This document shows, one piece after another, positions 27,270 to 36,409 of a stretch of DNA of 36,478 nucleotides. The stretch spans positions 1-36,478 of the forward strand of contig CANGJP010000019.1 of NCBI GenBank assembly GCA_947454465.1, given 5' to 3'. The position numbers and the translations under genes were made by a program. The stretch comes from Pseudomonadota bacterium (GTDB taxonomy: Bacteria; Pseudomonadota; Gammaproteobacteria; Steroidobacterales; Steroidobacteraceae). The notes below the pieces were generated by a model that made no database searches, had not been told where the DNA came from, and saw only the letters and a list, made by a program, of their open reading frames with translations. Position 1 is the first letter of the stretch. The number at the start of each line of letters is the position of its first letter.

Positions 27270-28580
27270 TTACTCTTTTATGAAAGTAGATTCCAAGTTT
27301 GCTGAGGGATGAGGTAGACCCATTTCTGCACTCAGTACCACGGTTTCAGACAGCATGGGTATGGCAACGTCTGTATCCTCAATGTTAGAGCGTCGCCGTA
27401 GATTTCGATTATCGGTATAGGTGAGTTCATGCTCACCAACTTGCAGGACATCACCGTTGTGTAGCACTTTGCGCCGCACCCGTTTTTCTTGGAAGCTAAT
27501 GCCGTTGGTGCTGTTTAAGTCTTCAATGATGCAGGTTTCTACATTAGTGATGATCTGAGCGTGATGTCGGCTGATAAAGTTGCTGTCGATTTGAATGTCG
27601 TTTTCGGCGATTCGGCCGATCACGATACGGCCTACTTTAATTGGGTACTCGCCAAGTAACTTACCCTTATGGGAAAGCTGGATATGAGCGAGCGGCTGCT
27701 CTGATTTTTTTCCTTGTGATTTGATCGACTGACCCGCTTGATGCGCGGTTAACTTTGCGGAACGGGTTGCAAAATCAGTCCAGCGCAATTCATCGATGGC
27801 TGTTTTAAGTGTGTTCAAGCTGATAGTGTCTTGGTCTTCAGCAAAAGCGGCCATCATGGTGGTATCGCAGAGCGTGTTGACCAATCGGGGTACGCCACCG
27901 GTGTACTGGTAGATCAGGTCATAGGTATCGGGTGCAAAGATTTCCCGTCCTTTGGCACCGGCAATTTCAAGTCGATGCTTGATGTAGTGTTCAAGGTCTT
28001 CGCGCGATAAAGGAGTCAGGTGAAATCGCAGACGAACGCGTTGTGTCAGTTGCGCCATCTCCGGTAGGTCAAGCTTGTCGTTAAGCTCGGGTTGCCCGGC
28101 CAAAATAATGCGCATGACTTTATCTTTGGTGGTTTCAAGTCCGGATAAGAGGCGAACCTCTTCTAAAACTTTAAGCGATAAATTTTGTGCTTCATCAATA
28201 ATCAACAAGACACGGCGGCCATTCGAGTACTGTTCGATCAAGAAATTACACAAGGTGGACATCAGCTCCACCTTTTTCATTTGGTAAGGTTGAAAACCAA
28301 ACTGCACCAGGATCGATTGTAAAAACTCCAGCGGCGATAAGATCGTTTGGTTGATTTGCGCCACCACCACTTCTTTATCCAGTTCGCTTAAAAAAGTTTC
28401 GATCAGTGTGGTTTTGCCGGCACCAATTTCTCCAGTGAGGATGACAAAGCCATCGGTAAACCAAATGGTCGATTCCATGTACGCCTTGGCGCGCGCATGA
28501 TTTTTGGACAGGTATAAAAATTCAGGGTCCGGAGACAGCCGGAAGGGCAGATCAGTGAGTTTAAAGAGGTCTAGATACAT
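27270..28580 (-). CDS. ExeA-like AAA ATPase fused to an FHA domain
   Basis: The 436-residue protein has an N-terminal AAA ATPase of the ExeA/GspA type, with Walker A GEIGAGKT (residues 50-57), Walker B LLIIDEAQNL and the FGFQPYQM/LSGLETTKDK blocks. A linker leads to a C-terminal FHA domain (about residues 305-390) with GRIAENDIQID, SRHHAQI (337-343) and DLNSTNG (354-360), the phosphothreonine-binding residues. No membrane helix or peptidoglycan-binding domain follows, unlike ExeA proper. No GspB or kinase gene is next to it. It lies 114 bases downstream of purK on the same strand. Its job is probably ATP-driven assembly or signalling controlled by phosphopeptides; this is inference. Confidence 0.88.
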   Translation of the reverse strand: MYLDLFKLTDLPFRLSPDPEFLYLSKNHARAKAYMESTIWFTDGFVILTGEIGAGKTTLIETFLSELDKEVVVAQINQTILSPLEFLQSILVQFGFQPYQMKKVELMSTLCNFLIEQYSNGRRVLLIIDEAQNLSLKVLEEVRLLSGLETTKDKVMRIILAGQPELNDKLDLPEMAQLTQRVRLRFHLTPLSREDLEHYIKHRLEIAGAKGREIFAPDTYDLIYQYTGGVPRLVNTLCDTTMMAAFAEDQDTISLNTLKTAIDELRWTDFATRSAKLTAHQAGQSIKSQGKKSEQPLAHIQLSHKGKLLGEYPIKVGRIVIGRIAENDIQIDSNFISRHHAQIITNVETCIIEDLNSTNGISFQEKRVRRKVLHNGDVLQVGEHELTYTDNRNLRRRSNIEDTDVAIPMLSETVVLSAEMGLPHPSANLESTFIKE

Positions 28581-28694
28581 GGGTGGTGCAATGTCCGTTG
28601 AACCGTTGGTCGAATCCGAGTGGCTTAGTGTAATCCTTGCTGGGTCATAAACTTACTTTCATCTAGCGATCGCGTGAATTGGTTCACTTAAAAA

Positions 28695-29801
28695 TCAGGA
28701 AGTGGCTTTGGATTTTGTTTTAGGTAACAGCTTCAGCATTTTTTTCACGGCCAGGTCACGTGCTTTCGGTGTGCCGGCTACCACAGTGGCGTGACCGAGT
28801 TTACGTCCGGCGCGGGCCTGTTTGCCGTAGTCATGAAAATGCACGCCATTCTGTTGCAATGCAGCGTTTGACGTGGGGATGTGGCCCACGAAGTTGAGCA
28901 TCGCCACATGGCCCCGCAATGCGGTACTGCCTAGGGGCAGGCCGCAGATCGCGCGCAGATGATTTTCAAACTGGCTGGTTTCACTGCCTTCGATGGTCCA
29001 ATGTCCCGAGTTATGAACCCGTGGAGCCATTTCATTGGCAATCAACTGGCCGCCTAGCACAAAGAACTCCACGGTGAGCACGCCAACATAATTAAATTGT
29101 TTAAACAGCTTTTTTAAATAACGTTCCGCTTGCGTTTGCAGCGTGGTGTTTTTAAAGGGTGCGCTAGACAGATGCAGCACACCATTTTGGTGAGTGTTTT
29201 CGGTGAGCGGGTAGAACGCCGTTTCACCTTTACTGCTGCGCACACCAATCATGGATACTTCACGAGTGAAGGGCACAAAGGCCTCATAAATTAAAGGGAC
29301 ACCGCCTAGTGCCTGCCATGCTGCTTCAATGTCTTTGACGGTACGTAGACGATATTGACCGCGACCGTCATAGCCCAAGCGTCTGGTTTTTAATATGCCA
29401 GGTAATCCCAGTGAACTGACCGCTGCGTGTAAGTCTGTGAGGCTATCGACGGCTTTAAATTCAGGCGTGGCAATGCCTAACGTTCGGAAAAGATTTTTTT
29501 CCAGTAGGCGATCCTGTGAAGTGGCCAATGCATTCACGGGAGGGAAGAGTGGTTTGCGCTTGGCAATGTTCGTGAGGGTGTCGACTGGCACGTTTTCGAA
29601 TTCAAAACTGATAACGTCAACACAGTTAGCCAGTGCCTGTAGCTGTTGCGGATCGTCATAAGCACCGACAATGCTGTCACCGACTTGGGTGCCACAGGCA
29701 TCAGCACTGGGATCGAGGAAGGTGAAACGCAGACCGAGTGGGTAGCCCGCCAGTGCCAGCATACGACCAAGTTGGCCTGCGCCAATGATGCCTATTCTCA
29801 T
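28695..29801 (-). CDS. purK: N5-carboxyaminoimidazole ribonucleotide synthase
   Basis: PurK is an ATP-grasp enzyme that carboxylates AIR with bicarbonate in purine synthesis; its product is used by PurE. The 368-residue protein begins IGIIGAGQLGRMLALAGYPLG, the family nucleotide-fold start. It contains the ATP-grasp core LPGILKTRRLGYDGRGQYR and, near the C-terminus, NEMAPRVHNSGHWTIEG, which binds substrate. It is slightly longer than the E. coli enzyme, with a basic Lys-rich tail. It starts 7 bases after the purE stop. Confidence 0.97.
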   Translation of the reverse strand: MRIGIIGAGQLGRMLALAGYPLGLRFTFLDPSADACGTQVGDSIVGAYDDPQQLQALANCVDVISFEFENVPVDTLTNIAKRKPLFPPVNALATSQDRLLEKNLFRTLGIATPEFKAVDSLTDLHAAVSSLGLPGILKTRRLGYDGRGQYRLRTVKDIEAAWQALGGVPLIYEAFVPFTREVSMIGVRSSKGETAFYPLTENTHQNGVLHLSSAPFKNTTLQTQAERYLKKLFKQFNYVGVLTVEFFVLGGQLIANEMAPRVHNSGHWTIEGSETSQFENHLRAICGLPLGSTALRGHVAMLNFVGHIPTSNAALQQNGVHFHDYGKQARAGRKLGHATVVAGTPKARDLAVKKMLKLLPKTKSKATS

Positions 29802-29808
29802 GTCCGCG

Positions 29809-30315
29809 TTACTGGGTGGTCAGCGGATTGCGAGGATCGGGCTGCGCGAGAACCTTATCGGTCTGTGCGTTGCGAAAGCTCGCCACGGCATCATGAATAG
29901 CAGGATATTTATTACCTAACATGGCAGCGGCCAGTAGCGCGGCGTTGGTCGCGCCGGCTTTGCCAATGGCCAGGGTGCCAACAGGAATGCCGGCGGGCAT
30001 TTGTGCAATCGACAGTAATGAGTCCATGCCGTTCAAGGCTTTTGATTGCACCGGCACGCCCAGTACCGGCAGGGTGGTTTTTGCGGCACACATGCCAGGC
30101 AGGTGTGCTGCTCCGCCCGCACCAGCAATGATGACTTCAATGCCACGCGCGCGCGCCGTAGCGGCGTATTCAAATAATAAATCGGGTGTTCGATGGGCAG
30201 ACACCACCCGGACTTCATGCGTGATGCCGAGTTGGGTGAGCATGTCTGCGGCGGGTTGCATGGTCTCCCAGTCGGAGCTGGAGCCCATGATGATGCCAAC
30301 GAGCGGTGTGTTCAT
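29809..30315 (-). CDS. purE: N5-carboxyaminoimidazole ribonucleotide mutase
   Basis: PurE (class I) moves the carboxyl group of N5-CAIR to C4, giving CAIR. The 168-residue protein carries [13 protein letters not shown], the active-site loop, followed by [15 protein letters not shown] with the catalytic histidine, and [17 protein letters not shown]. The gene order purE-purK with a 7-base gap indicates one operon. Confidence 0.97.
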   Translation of the reverse strand: MNTPLVGIIMGSSSDWETMQPAADMLTQLGITHEVRVVSAHRTPDLLFEYAATARARGIEVIIAGAGGAAHLPGMCAAKTTLPVLGVPVQSKALNGMDSLLSIAQMPAGIPVGTLAIGKAGATNAALLAAAMLGNKYPAIHDAVASFRNAQTDKVLAQPDPRNPLTTQ

Positions 30316-30385
30316 GGTTGAATTTTAGCAGCTAGAGGTCATGACGCGCCCAAAATCTTGATGAGCAGTGGCGCAGCGATTATGT

Positions 30386-30922
30386 CTAGGTGGGCTCCAG
30401 CAGTTCACGGACAACACGAAACAGTTCTCGCGCCGCCGTCGGCCCCTGTTTGCGCTGCCGTTCGTGCAGTGCTTGGGAGATTAAGCGTTCTAGCTGATTA
30501 CGATCAGCCGCAGGGTGCTCCTGCAGCAGGGCTGTGAGTGCCTCGGCTTCACCATTCAGGAGTCGGTCGCGCCACTGTTCGGCACGCCGCAGTCGCAGCA
30601 CGTCGGTGCGATGCACTTGGCGCTTGGCTTCCAGTGCGGCACGAATCGGTTCCACGTCGATCTTGCGCATCAACTTGCCAATGAATTGCTTCTGTCGATA
30701 CAGGCCGCCATGGGAGGTGATGCGCTTTGCAACATCGACCGCATCACGCAGCTTCTCAGGCAGTTGCAGTTCGTCGAGTTCTTGAGGCGAGAGATCGATC
30801 AGCGATTCGCCCAATTGCTGTAATTCGGTACTTTGCCGTTTGAGCAAACTCTTGCTGGGCCCTTCATCGAGATCTTCGTCTTCCGGCACATGGGTGTCAT
30901 AAAACTTTTTCATGGGTGACAT
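30386..30922 (-). CDS. darP: Ribosome-associated protein DarP (YjgA)
   Basis: DarP (formerly YjgA) binds the central part of the large ribosomal subunit late in its assembly. The 178-residue, highly charged helical protein shows KSLLKRQSTELQQLGESLIDLS near the start, LPEKLRDAVDVAKRI, and the closing DRNQLERLISQALHE with RELFRVVRELL. An alternative ATG is three codons inside. It is divergent from pmbA with 52 bases between starts, the same head-to-head arrangement as yjgA-pmbA in E. coli. purE lies 70 bases downstream on the same strand. Confidence 0.94.
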   Translation of the reverse strand: MSPMKKFYDTHVPEDEDLDEGPSKSLLKRQSTELQQLGESLIDLSPQELDELQLPEKLRDAVDVAKRITSHGGLYRQKQFIGKLMRKIDVEPIRAALEAKRQVHRTDVLRLRRAEQWRDRLLNGEAEALTALLQEHPAADRNQLERLISQALHERQRKQGPTAARELFRVVRELLEPT

Positions 30923-30974
30923 GCTACCACCGCCAGGTCATCCGACTGATAAACTGCAGGTAATTTTCTGCCTC

Positions 30975-32342
30975 ATGATGAATACAAGACCCATGACTAC
31001 TGCGCACACGATGACTCACGCTGACCTGCAATCCTGTGTTGAGCTGGCGTTGCTTGAAGCGCGCAAGCTGGGCGCAAGTGGCGCCGAGGTGGGCGTGAGT
31101 GTGGACACTGGGCTGTCGGTTACGGCTCGAATGCGAGAGGTTGAAACACTGGAATATCACCGTGATCGCGGCATGGGCGTCACGCTGTACCGCGGGCAGT
31201 GTAAAGGCTCGGCGAGTACCGCAGATTTAAGTGCTCATGCCATTCGTGAAACCGTCGCCAAGGCCTTCAGTATCTCTGGCTTCACGGCCGCTGATCCCTG
31301 CGCCGGCTTGCCAGAGGCCGATACCTTGGCTCGCGACATACCTGACCTTGATTTGAATCATCCTTGGCACATCGAGCCGGATGCCGCGCGCGATTTAGCC
31401 ATCACCTGCGAAGCCGCTGCATTGGATGCCGATCCCCGTATCAGTAATTCCGATGGCGCCACCTTGTCGAGTCATCAGGGATTACGTGTGTTTGGTAACA
31501 GTCTGGGTTTTTTAGCCGGTTATGCCAGCACCATGCACAGCCTCAGTTGTGCGGTGATCGGTCAGCACAATGGCGAGATGCAGCGTGATTACTGGTACAG
31601 CTCGGTGCGTGATTACCGAGATTTAGAGCATGCAGCGAGCATTGGTGCAACGGCTGCACGGCGCACGGTAGAGCGTCTAGGTGCGCAGCAGTTATCCACG
31701 CGCGTGGTGCCGGTTCTGTTTGTACCGGAGTTGGCGCGCGGTTTGATTGGCAGTTTTTTAGGGGCCATTCGTGGCGGGAGTCAGTATCGACGCTCTTCGT
31801 TTTTGCTGGATATCGCTGGCAAGTCGGTATTCCCAGCGTGGTTTGGTTGCACCGAGCGACCTCATTTACTTAAAGCGCTTGGTAGTGCGCCATTTGATGC
31901 CGAGGGTGTGGCTACGCAGGAGCGACGTTGGGTTGATCAGGGTGTGGCTACAGGCTACGTACTGAGTACGTACTCGGCGCGTAAATTGGGCTTAAAAACC
32001 ACGGGTAATGCCGGCGGTGTGCATAACCTGATTGTCGATTCCGGTTCGGCCACGGGCCAATACGATTTCGCTGGCTTGTTGAAATTAATGAACCGCGGTT
32101 TGGTGGTTACAGAATTGATGGGTAGTGGTGTCAATGGCGTCACCGGTGATTATTCACGCGGGGCAGCCGGTCTTTGGGTGGAGAACGGTCAGATTGCTTA
32201 TCCGGTTCATGAGATCACCATTGCCGGCAATCTTAAGGACATGTATCGCCAAATCGTGGCGGTTGGAACGGATGTGGATCTGCGCGGCGGCATCCGTACC
32301 GGGTCGATTCTCTTGGAGTCGATGACCGTAGCGGGTGGTTAA
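30975..32342 (+). CDS. pmbA: TldD partner PmbA (TldE)
   Basis: PmbA is the partner of TldD in the heterodimeric protease; it shares the fold but lacks the zinc motif. No HExxxH is found here, in agreement with the family. From ATG 30975 it has 455 residues, as expected; ATG 30978 or 30993 are possible. Family blocks are RDRGMGVTLYRGQCKGSAS, DPCAGLPEADTLA and, near the C-terminus, VITELMGSGV-like VVTELMGSGVNGVTGDYSRG. It is divergent from darP and converges with the YihY gene after 17 bases. Confidence 0.95.
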   Translation: MMNTRPMTTAHTMTHADLQSCVELALLEARKLGASGAEVGVSVDTGLSVTARMREVETLEYHRDRGMGVTLYRGQCKGSASTADLSAHAIRETVAKAFSISGFTAADPCAGLPEADTLARDIPDLDLNHPWHIEPDAARDLAITCEAAALDADPRISNSDGATLSSHQGLRVFGNSLGFLAGYASTMHSLSCAVIGQHNGEMQRDYWYSSVRDYRDLEHAASIGATAARRTVERLGAQQLSTRVVPVLFVPELARGLIGSFLGAIRGGSQYRRSSFLLDIAGKSVFPAWFGCTERPHLLKALGSAPFDAEGVATQERRWVDQGVATGYVLSTYSARKLGLKTTGNAGGVHNLIVDSGSATGQYDFAGLLKLMNRGLVVTELMGSGVNGVTGDYSRGAAGLWVENGQIAYPVHEITIAGNLKDMYRQIVAVGTDVDLRGGIRTGSILLESMTVAGG

Positions 32343-32359
32343 GCGGTCACGATACAACC

Positions 32360-33655
32360 TTATTTGACCAATAGATCAGCGAGGCTGCGGCCCTCGGTGC
32401 TGCGATTAAAGGCCTCGCATGCAGCGTTTGTAATGCTGTCCGGAATGGGCTCGTTGCTGGACTCGCCTCCAGTCCAGTCGTCTTGATTGTGACGCAGGGC
32501 ATCAAAAATTTCGCTTAATAAAATCGTTTCAGGATTGCGTCCAGGCAGGTACCGTTCGTCGTCGGTCGAAACCAGTAGCCGTTTGGTTTCCAGCGATTCG
32601 AGTACCGGCTTGAGTGTGGCGGCAGGGATATTGAATCGTTCCGATAAGTGATTGAGTGTCCAATGAGGAAGGCCGTGATGATAATCGCGGGCAACTAAAT
32701 ACATCACACTCAAACCAAAGCGTTCGCATTGCTTGGCACTGAGATGTACTTCGCGGTATCCACTGCGCAACGATTGGGGATGCTGAACATAGAAAGTAAT
32801 TTGCACGCCAAGTAACAGGATCATCCATGACACATAAATCCAGATCAGTGCGAGGATGACAATAGCAAAGCCTGCATAGATCAATGCGGTTTGAGTGGAG
32901 GTGGCCACGAAGCGCGCAAACAGATAGCCACCGGCTGTCCATGCGGTACCCGCACACAGTCCGCCTATCAACGCGGCGCTGAGTTTGACTGATGTATTGG
33001 GGATGAAGCGATACAGAAACGTCATGCCAGCACTGACCATCAGTAACGTGCCAAGCTGTCGTGTGTGACTCAACATCCACGAGACGGGCGAGAGGCGCGT
33101 TAAGGTGGTCGCTGAATCTGAATTGACGATGGCGATCAGGGCCACAATGAATACTGGGCCGATCACCATCACGCTGAGGTATTCACTGAAGCGCCGCGAC
33201 CAACTGCGTGGTTTTTCGACTTGCCAGATAAAGTTGAAACACTCTTCGACTTTTTGGATGGTGGAAATCACCGTATAAATTAGGAAGGCGAGACTAATCG
33301 GCCCTAGCACGCCACCCCGCACACTGTTCACAAAACCCATGATGCGTGCTGTCAGTTCGGTGGCATTGCTGCCCATCGGTTCAAGGAATTGATAAATCAC
33401 CACTGCCATGTCTTGATCATGACCTAATCCTTTTAGTACCGAAAACGCTAGGGCTAGAAACGGGGCCAGTGAGAGCAACGTGGAGTACACAAGGCTCATG
33501 GCACGTAAGGTGAGTTCCCCGTGTGCGATGTCACGCAACAAGGCATACGGATAGCGTAAAAATTTCAGTAGAGGGTGTAGGTGCTTGGCGTATCGACCTC
33601 GGGCTGGTTCATCGAACAGCCACGACCTCAGTTGATTTGAACATGCATCCAGCAT
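32360..33655 (-). CDS. yihY: YihY/BrkB-family inner membrane protein
   Basis: The 431-residue protein has about six membrane helices in its first 300 residues, including MSLVYSTLLSLAPFLALAFSVL, GPISLAFLIYTVISTIQ and AIVILALIWIYVSWMILLLG, with the family motif FNFIWQVEKPRSW. These proteins were formerly called ribonuclease BN; the nuclease role has been withdrawn and the function is unknown. A cytoplasmic C-terminal part (about 300-431) looks like a winged helix (HWTLNHLSERFNIPAATLKPVLESLE), as in the longer gammaproteobacterial members. I use ATG 33655, preceded by GCGAGG, rather than an upstream GTG at 33703. Confidence 0.92.
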   Translation of the reverse strand: MLDACSNQLRSWLFDEPARGRYAKHLHPLLKFLRYPYALLRDIAHGELTLRAMSLVYSTLLSLAPFLALAFSVLKGLGHDQDMAVVIYQFLEPMGSNATELTARIMGFVNSVRGGVLGPISLAFLIYTVISTIQKVEECFNFIWQVEKPRSWSRRFSEYLSVMVIGPVFIVALIAIVNSDSATTLTRLSPVSWMLSHTRQLGTLLMVSAGMTFLYRFIPNTSVKLSAALIGGLCAGTAWTAGGYLFARFVATSTQTALIYAGFAIVILALIWIYVSWMILLLGVQITFYVQHPQSLRSGYREVHLSAKQCERFGLSVMYLVARDYHHGLPHWTLNHLSERFNIPAATLKPVLESLETKRLLVSTDDERYLPGRNPETILLSEIFDALRHNQDDWTGGESSNEPIPDSITNAACEAFNRSTEGRSLADLLVK

Positions 33656-33806
33656 CGTAGCCTCGCCCACTTCATCGTTATTGATCGACACTGCAGCACA
33701 CACACCACGGGCCGTACCATGGACCTAAAAGGGCCAGCTGACTATGCGTGCTGTTGCTTATGCCTTGCCGATGTCTTGAATGAATCGGTCAAGGTATGGT
33801 CACAAC

Positions 33807-34721
33807 TCAATACACCAAGGCTGGAATTAAACGCCGCAGGCCTTCCTGATATTTTTCGCTGGTGCGTTGAATAATTTCAGCAGGCAGCGACGGCCCCGGC
33901 GAGCGCTTGTTCCAATCCAGTGTTTCCAAATAATCGCGCACGAATTGTTTATCGAAACTCGGCGGGCTGCTTCCGGGCTGATAGGTATCCACCGGCCAGA
34001 AGCGTGACGAGTCGGGTGTTAGTGCTTCGTCAATTAATACCAACTGGCCTGCCTCATCCACACCAAACTCAAACTTAGTGTCCGCAATAATAATGCCGCG
34101 CTCAAGGGCATAGGCCGCGGCAAATTCGTACAGCGCAATGGCGGTGCTACGAATCTGTTCAGCCAGTGGTGCCCCCACTGTTTGAATCACCTGATTGAAG
34201 TTGATGTTTTCATCGTGCGTGCCCACGGGTGCTTTGGTGGTGGGCGTAAAAATGGGTGCAGGTAATTTGTCGGCTTGGCGCAAACCACTCGGTAATTGAA
34301 TGCCGCAGACGCTGCCGGTAGCTTGATAGTCTTTCCAGCCAGAGCCAATCAAATAACCGCGCACCACCGCTTCGATGGGCAAGGCTTTCAGTTTTTTCAC
34401 GATCAAACTGCGATCTGCGATCAGGGCGCGTTCGTTCGGATCGGTGATAATGTCGCCAAGGTCGCGGTGCGTCAGATGATTAGGCACAATGTGCGCCGTT
34501 TTAGCAAACCAGAATTTCGAAATTTCGGTCAGTGCGCGGCCCTTGCCTGGAATGGGGTCGGGCAAGATCACGTCGAAGGCGCTGAGGCGATCGGTGGTTA
34601 CGATGAGCATCGATTTGTCATCGACTGAGTACAGATCCCGTACCTTGCCCTGATGCAGACGCGTCAGGCTTTTCAGGTGTGATTCGCTCATGGGGGGCGA
34701 GACGGGCAACGAATTTGGCAT
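33807..34721 (-). CDS. purC: SAICAR synthase
   Basis: PurC joins aspartate to CAIR to form SAICAR in purine synthesis. The 304-residue protein is of the long type, larger than the 237-residue E. coli form. It contains [28 protein letters not shown] at the N-terminus, the P-loop-like [20 protein letters not shown], and [22 protein letters not shown], where aspartate and magnesium are bound. ATG 34691 is an alternative start, as neither has a clear ribosome binding site. It lies 151 bases before the YihY gene on the same strand and is divergent from djlA. Confidence 0.96.
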   Translation of the reverse strand: MPNSLPVSPPMSESHLKSLTRLHQGKVRDLYSVDDKSMLIVTTDRLSAFDVILPDPIPGKGRALTEISKFWFAKTAHIVPNHLTHRDLGDIITDPNERALIADRSLIVKKLKALPIEAVVRGYLIGSGWKDYQATGSVCGIQLPSGLRQADKLPAPIFTPTTKAPVGTHDENINFNQVIQTVGAPLAEQIRSTAIALYEFAAAYALERGIIIADTKFEFGVDEAGQLVLIDEALTPDSSRFWPVDTYQPGSSPPSFDKQFVRDYLETLDWNKRSPGPSLPAEIIQRTSEKYQEGLRRLIPALVY

Positions 34722-34813
34722 GATGGAAAAGAGTTCAGTGGATTAAAAGCGTAATTCTGGCAGTGCACAGTGCTGCGACACAAGGTAAGTCTGTCACGAG
34801 GGTGAAAGTTTAG

Positions 34814-35590
34814 ATGTGGTACGGGAAGTTTATTGGTGCATTGATTGGGTTGTTGGTCGGTCACGGACTGGCTGGCGCGATGGTCGGTGCGTTTATTGGT
34901 CATTTGTTCGACGTGGAGCGTGCTCAGGGTGGCGGTGCGCGGGCACAGTCGATTCAGGCGCTATTCTTTCGTGCCACGTTCCTGTTCATGGGTCACATCG
35001 CCAAGGCCGATGGGCGAGTCTCTGAACAAGAGATCATGGCGGCGCGTCGTGTGATGGCGCAATTCCGTCTGTCTGAAGCCGATGTGCGTCGAGCTATCGA
35101 ATTGTTTACTCAGGGCAAGGCCAGCGACTTCCCGCTGAACCAGTGCCTGCGCGAACTGTCCGCTGGACTGGCGGGGCGAATCGATCTGCGCCTGATGTTT
35201 GTACAGATACAGCTGCAAACCTCATTGTTCGGTGCCGGTCTTAATCCGGCCAGCCGCGCCATTCTCATTCGTGTCTGTGATGCCCTGGGTATTTCCAGCC
35301 AGCAGTTTGCTCAGCTGGAGTCCATGCTGCACATGCACGGCCAGACCGGCAGCGGCCCGCAGCGCAGCAGTGCATCCTCACTGTCCGAGGCCTATCAGGT
35401 GCTCGGCGTTAACAGCTCCGCCACCGATGCGGAAGTGACCAAGGCCTATCGTCGCCTGATGAATCAGAACCATCCCGATAAGCTGGTTGCAAAAGGATTG
35501 CCCGAATCCATGCTGGAAGCAGCGCAGGAAAAGACCCGCAACATTCGTGCTGCTTATGAAGTGATCTGCGAGGCGCGGGGCATCAAGTAA
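34814..35590 (+). CDS. djlA: Membrane-anchored DnaK co-chaperone DjlA
   Basis: DjlA is an inner membrane DnaJ-like protein. The 258-residue protein has an N-terminal glycine-rich membrane segment (about residues 6-31, FIGALIGLLVGHGLAGAMVGAFIGHLF), a TerB-like helical domain (about 50-175, with KADGRVSEQEIMAARRVMAQF), and a C-terminal J domain (about 190-258) with the HPD motif in NQNHPDKL. The layout matches DjlA of E. coli. It is the last chromosomal gene before the integron cassettes, whose coding strand is opposite. Confidence 0.95.
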   Translation: MWYGKFIGALIGLLVGHGLAGAMVGAFIGHLFDVERAQGGGARAQSIQALFFRATFLFMGHIAKADGRVSEQEIMAARRVMAQFRLSEADVRRAIELFTQGKASDFPLNQCLRELSAGLAGRIDLRLMFVQIQLQTSLFGAGLNPASRAILIRVCDALGISSQQFAQLESMLHMHGQTGSGPQRSSASSLSEAYQVLGVNSSATDAEVTKAYRRLMNQNHPDKLVAKGLPESMLEAAQEKTRNIRAAYEVICEARGIK

Positions 35591-35720
35591 GTTCGTAGTT
35601 GAGTGGCAGCAAGAAGATTTATTGTTGGTAACGGCTGAGCTGACGGACGAGCGGCGTTGCTCGACCTGACCGAAGACACTTTATCGACGACATCCTTTGT
35701 CCTCCCCGCCTCGAACGAAG
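35591..35720. other. Spacer between djlA and the array end
   Basis: No gene is supported here. The only structure seen is a 5-base inverted repeat CGAGC/GCTCG around 35648-35663, which lacks a T run. This may be chromosomal flank or the remnant of an older cassette end. Confidence 0.4.
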
Positions 35721-35760
35721 ACCCAACGCGCCGCGAGTTCCGTCTAGCGAGTTGTTAGGC
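35721..35760 (-). other. Short attC-like site, array end
   Basis: On the minus strand GCCTAAC (35760-35754) fits RYYYAAC and GTTGGGT (35727-35721) fits GTTRRRY. GCCTAAC is followed by AACTCGC, a sequence common next to the outer box of attC sites. It is only 40 bases long, shorter than typical attC sites, and its central stem is poor; it may be degenerate. It starts 20 bases after the cassette stop codon, where an attC belongs. Confidence 0.55.
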
Positions 35761-35780
35761 TTCATTTCGATCCTGACGGC

Positions 35781-36317
35781 CTATCGACAGACGGTCCTCT
35801 GTGGCGTCTCGAGCTCGACGGTCTCGCCCCTGTCGTTCAGGATTTCGTAGTCGACCATCTCGCACTTGATCTGCCGATACTCCCCGCGCGAGAAGCCATA
35901 GATAATTTCCATAGAGGAAAATGCTGATCCGTGCCATTGAGTCACGACATTTCTATAGCCGTTACTTGTGCCGGAAAGAACATGAATAGTCTGTATGGAG
36001 CCGGTTTTCAGGAGGACCGAGTAAGAAGCTCCAGACCTTTCGACAACCCACATTGGACAGTTGGCCGCGCCGCAGATGCTACCGCGTGCCAACACGACGT
36101 ATTCCGGCGTGTTATCGCTATTAAGGTCGATCTTCCAAGCCTCGATGACCGTTGATCCGTCGCTCAAGAACTCCGCGATATCTTCCCTGTCTCGAATGAA
36201 TGCCACCAAGGTTTTTGGAGCTGGGCTAAAGATTGGCTCCAAAGCATCTTCGGACGCGCGGGCGGCGAGCGACGCCGCGATCATCACCAAAGCGAAGACC
36301 TGTCGGATAGCTGCCAT
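35781..36317 (-). CDS. Cassette-encoded secreted protein of unknown function
   Basis: The 178-residue protein has a signal peptide (hydrophobic VFALVMIAASLAA, probable cleavage after A21), so it is exported. The mature part contains DLNSDNTPEYVV (residues 64-75), which resembles calcium-binding FG-GAP/EF-type loops, followed by CGAANCPMWVV with C82 and C87 likely to form a disulfide, plus cysteines near the C-terminus. No enzyme motif is recognised. The start lies 3 bases after the end of attC (GTTAGGC), whose GGC-containing end may serve as the only ribosome binding signal, as is common in cassettes. Presence in an integron suggests recent transfer. Confidence 0.85.
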   Translation of the reverse strand: MAAIRQVFALVMIAASLAARASEDALEPIFSPAPKTLVAFIRDREDIAEFLSDGSTVIEAWKIDLNSDNTPEYVVLARGSICGAANCPMWVVERSGASYSVLLKTGSIQTIHVLSGTSNGYRNVVTQWHGSAFSSMEIIYGFSRGEYRQIKCEMVDYEILNDRGETVELETPQRTVCR

Positions 36318-36320
36318 GAC

Positions 36321-36406
36321 GCCTAACTCAGGCTTGAGCGGCCGCGCGCGACGGCCGAAGTTGCAGGCAGTTTATCGTTCACGGCCGCTCCAACGACGGG
36401 TTAGGT
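36321..36406 (-). other. attC recombination site
   Basis: On the minus strand the 86-base site starts with ACCTAAC (36406-36400, RYYYAAC) and ends with GTTAGGC (36327-36321, GTTRRRY). Inside, GAGCGGCCG and CGGCCGCTC form a 9-base stem next to a one-base asymmetry (CCAA on one arm, CAA-type on the other), as expected for the L boxes with their extrahelical base. The layout is that of a typical integron attC. Confidence 0.9.
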
Positions 36407-36409
36407 GGC

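Noticed and set aside
30916-30953. sigma-70-like promoter for pmbA (GTGACA ... GATAAA)
   Set aside because: The hexamers are 26 bases apart, far from the usual 16-18.
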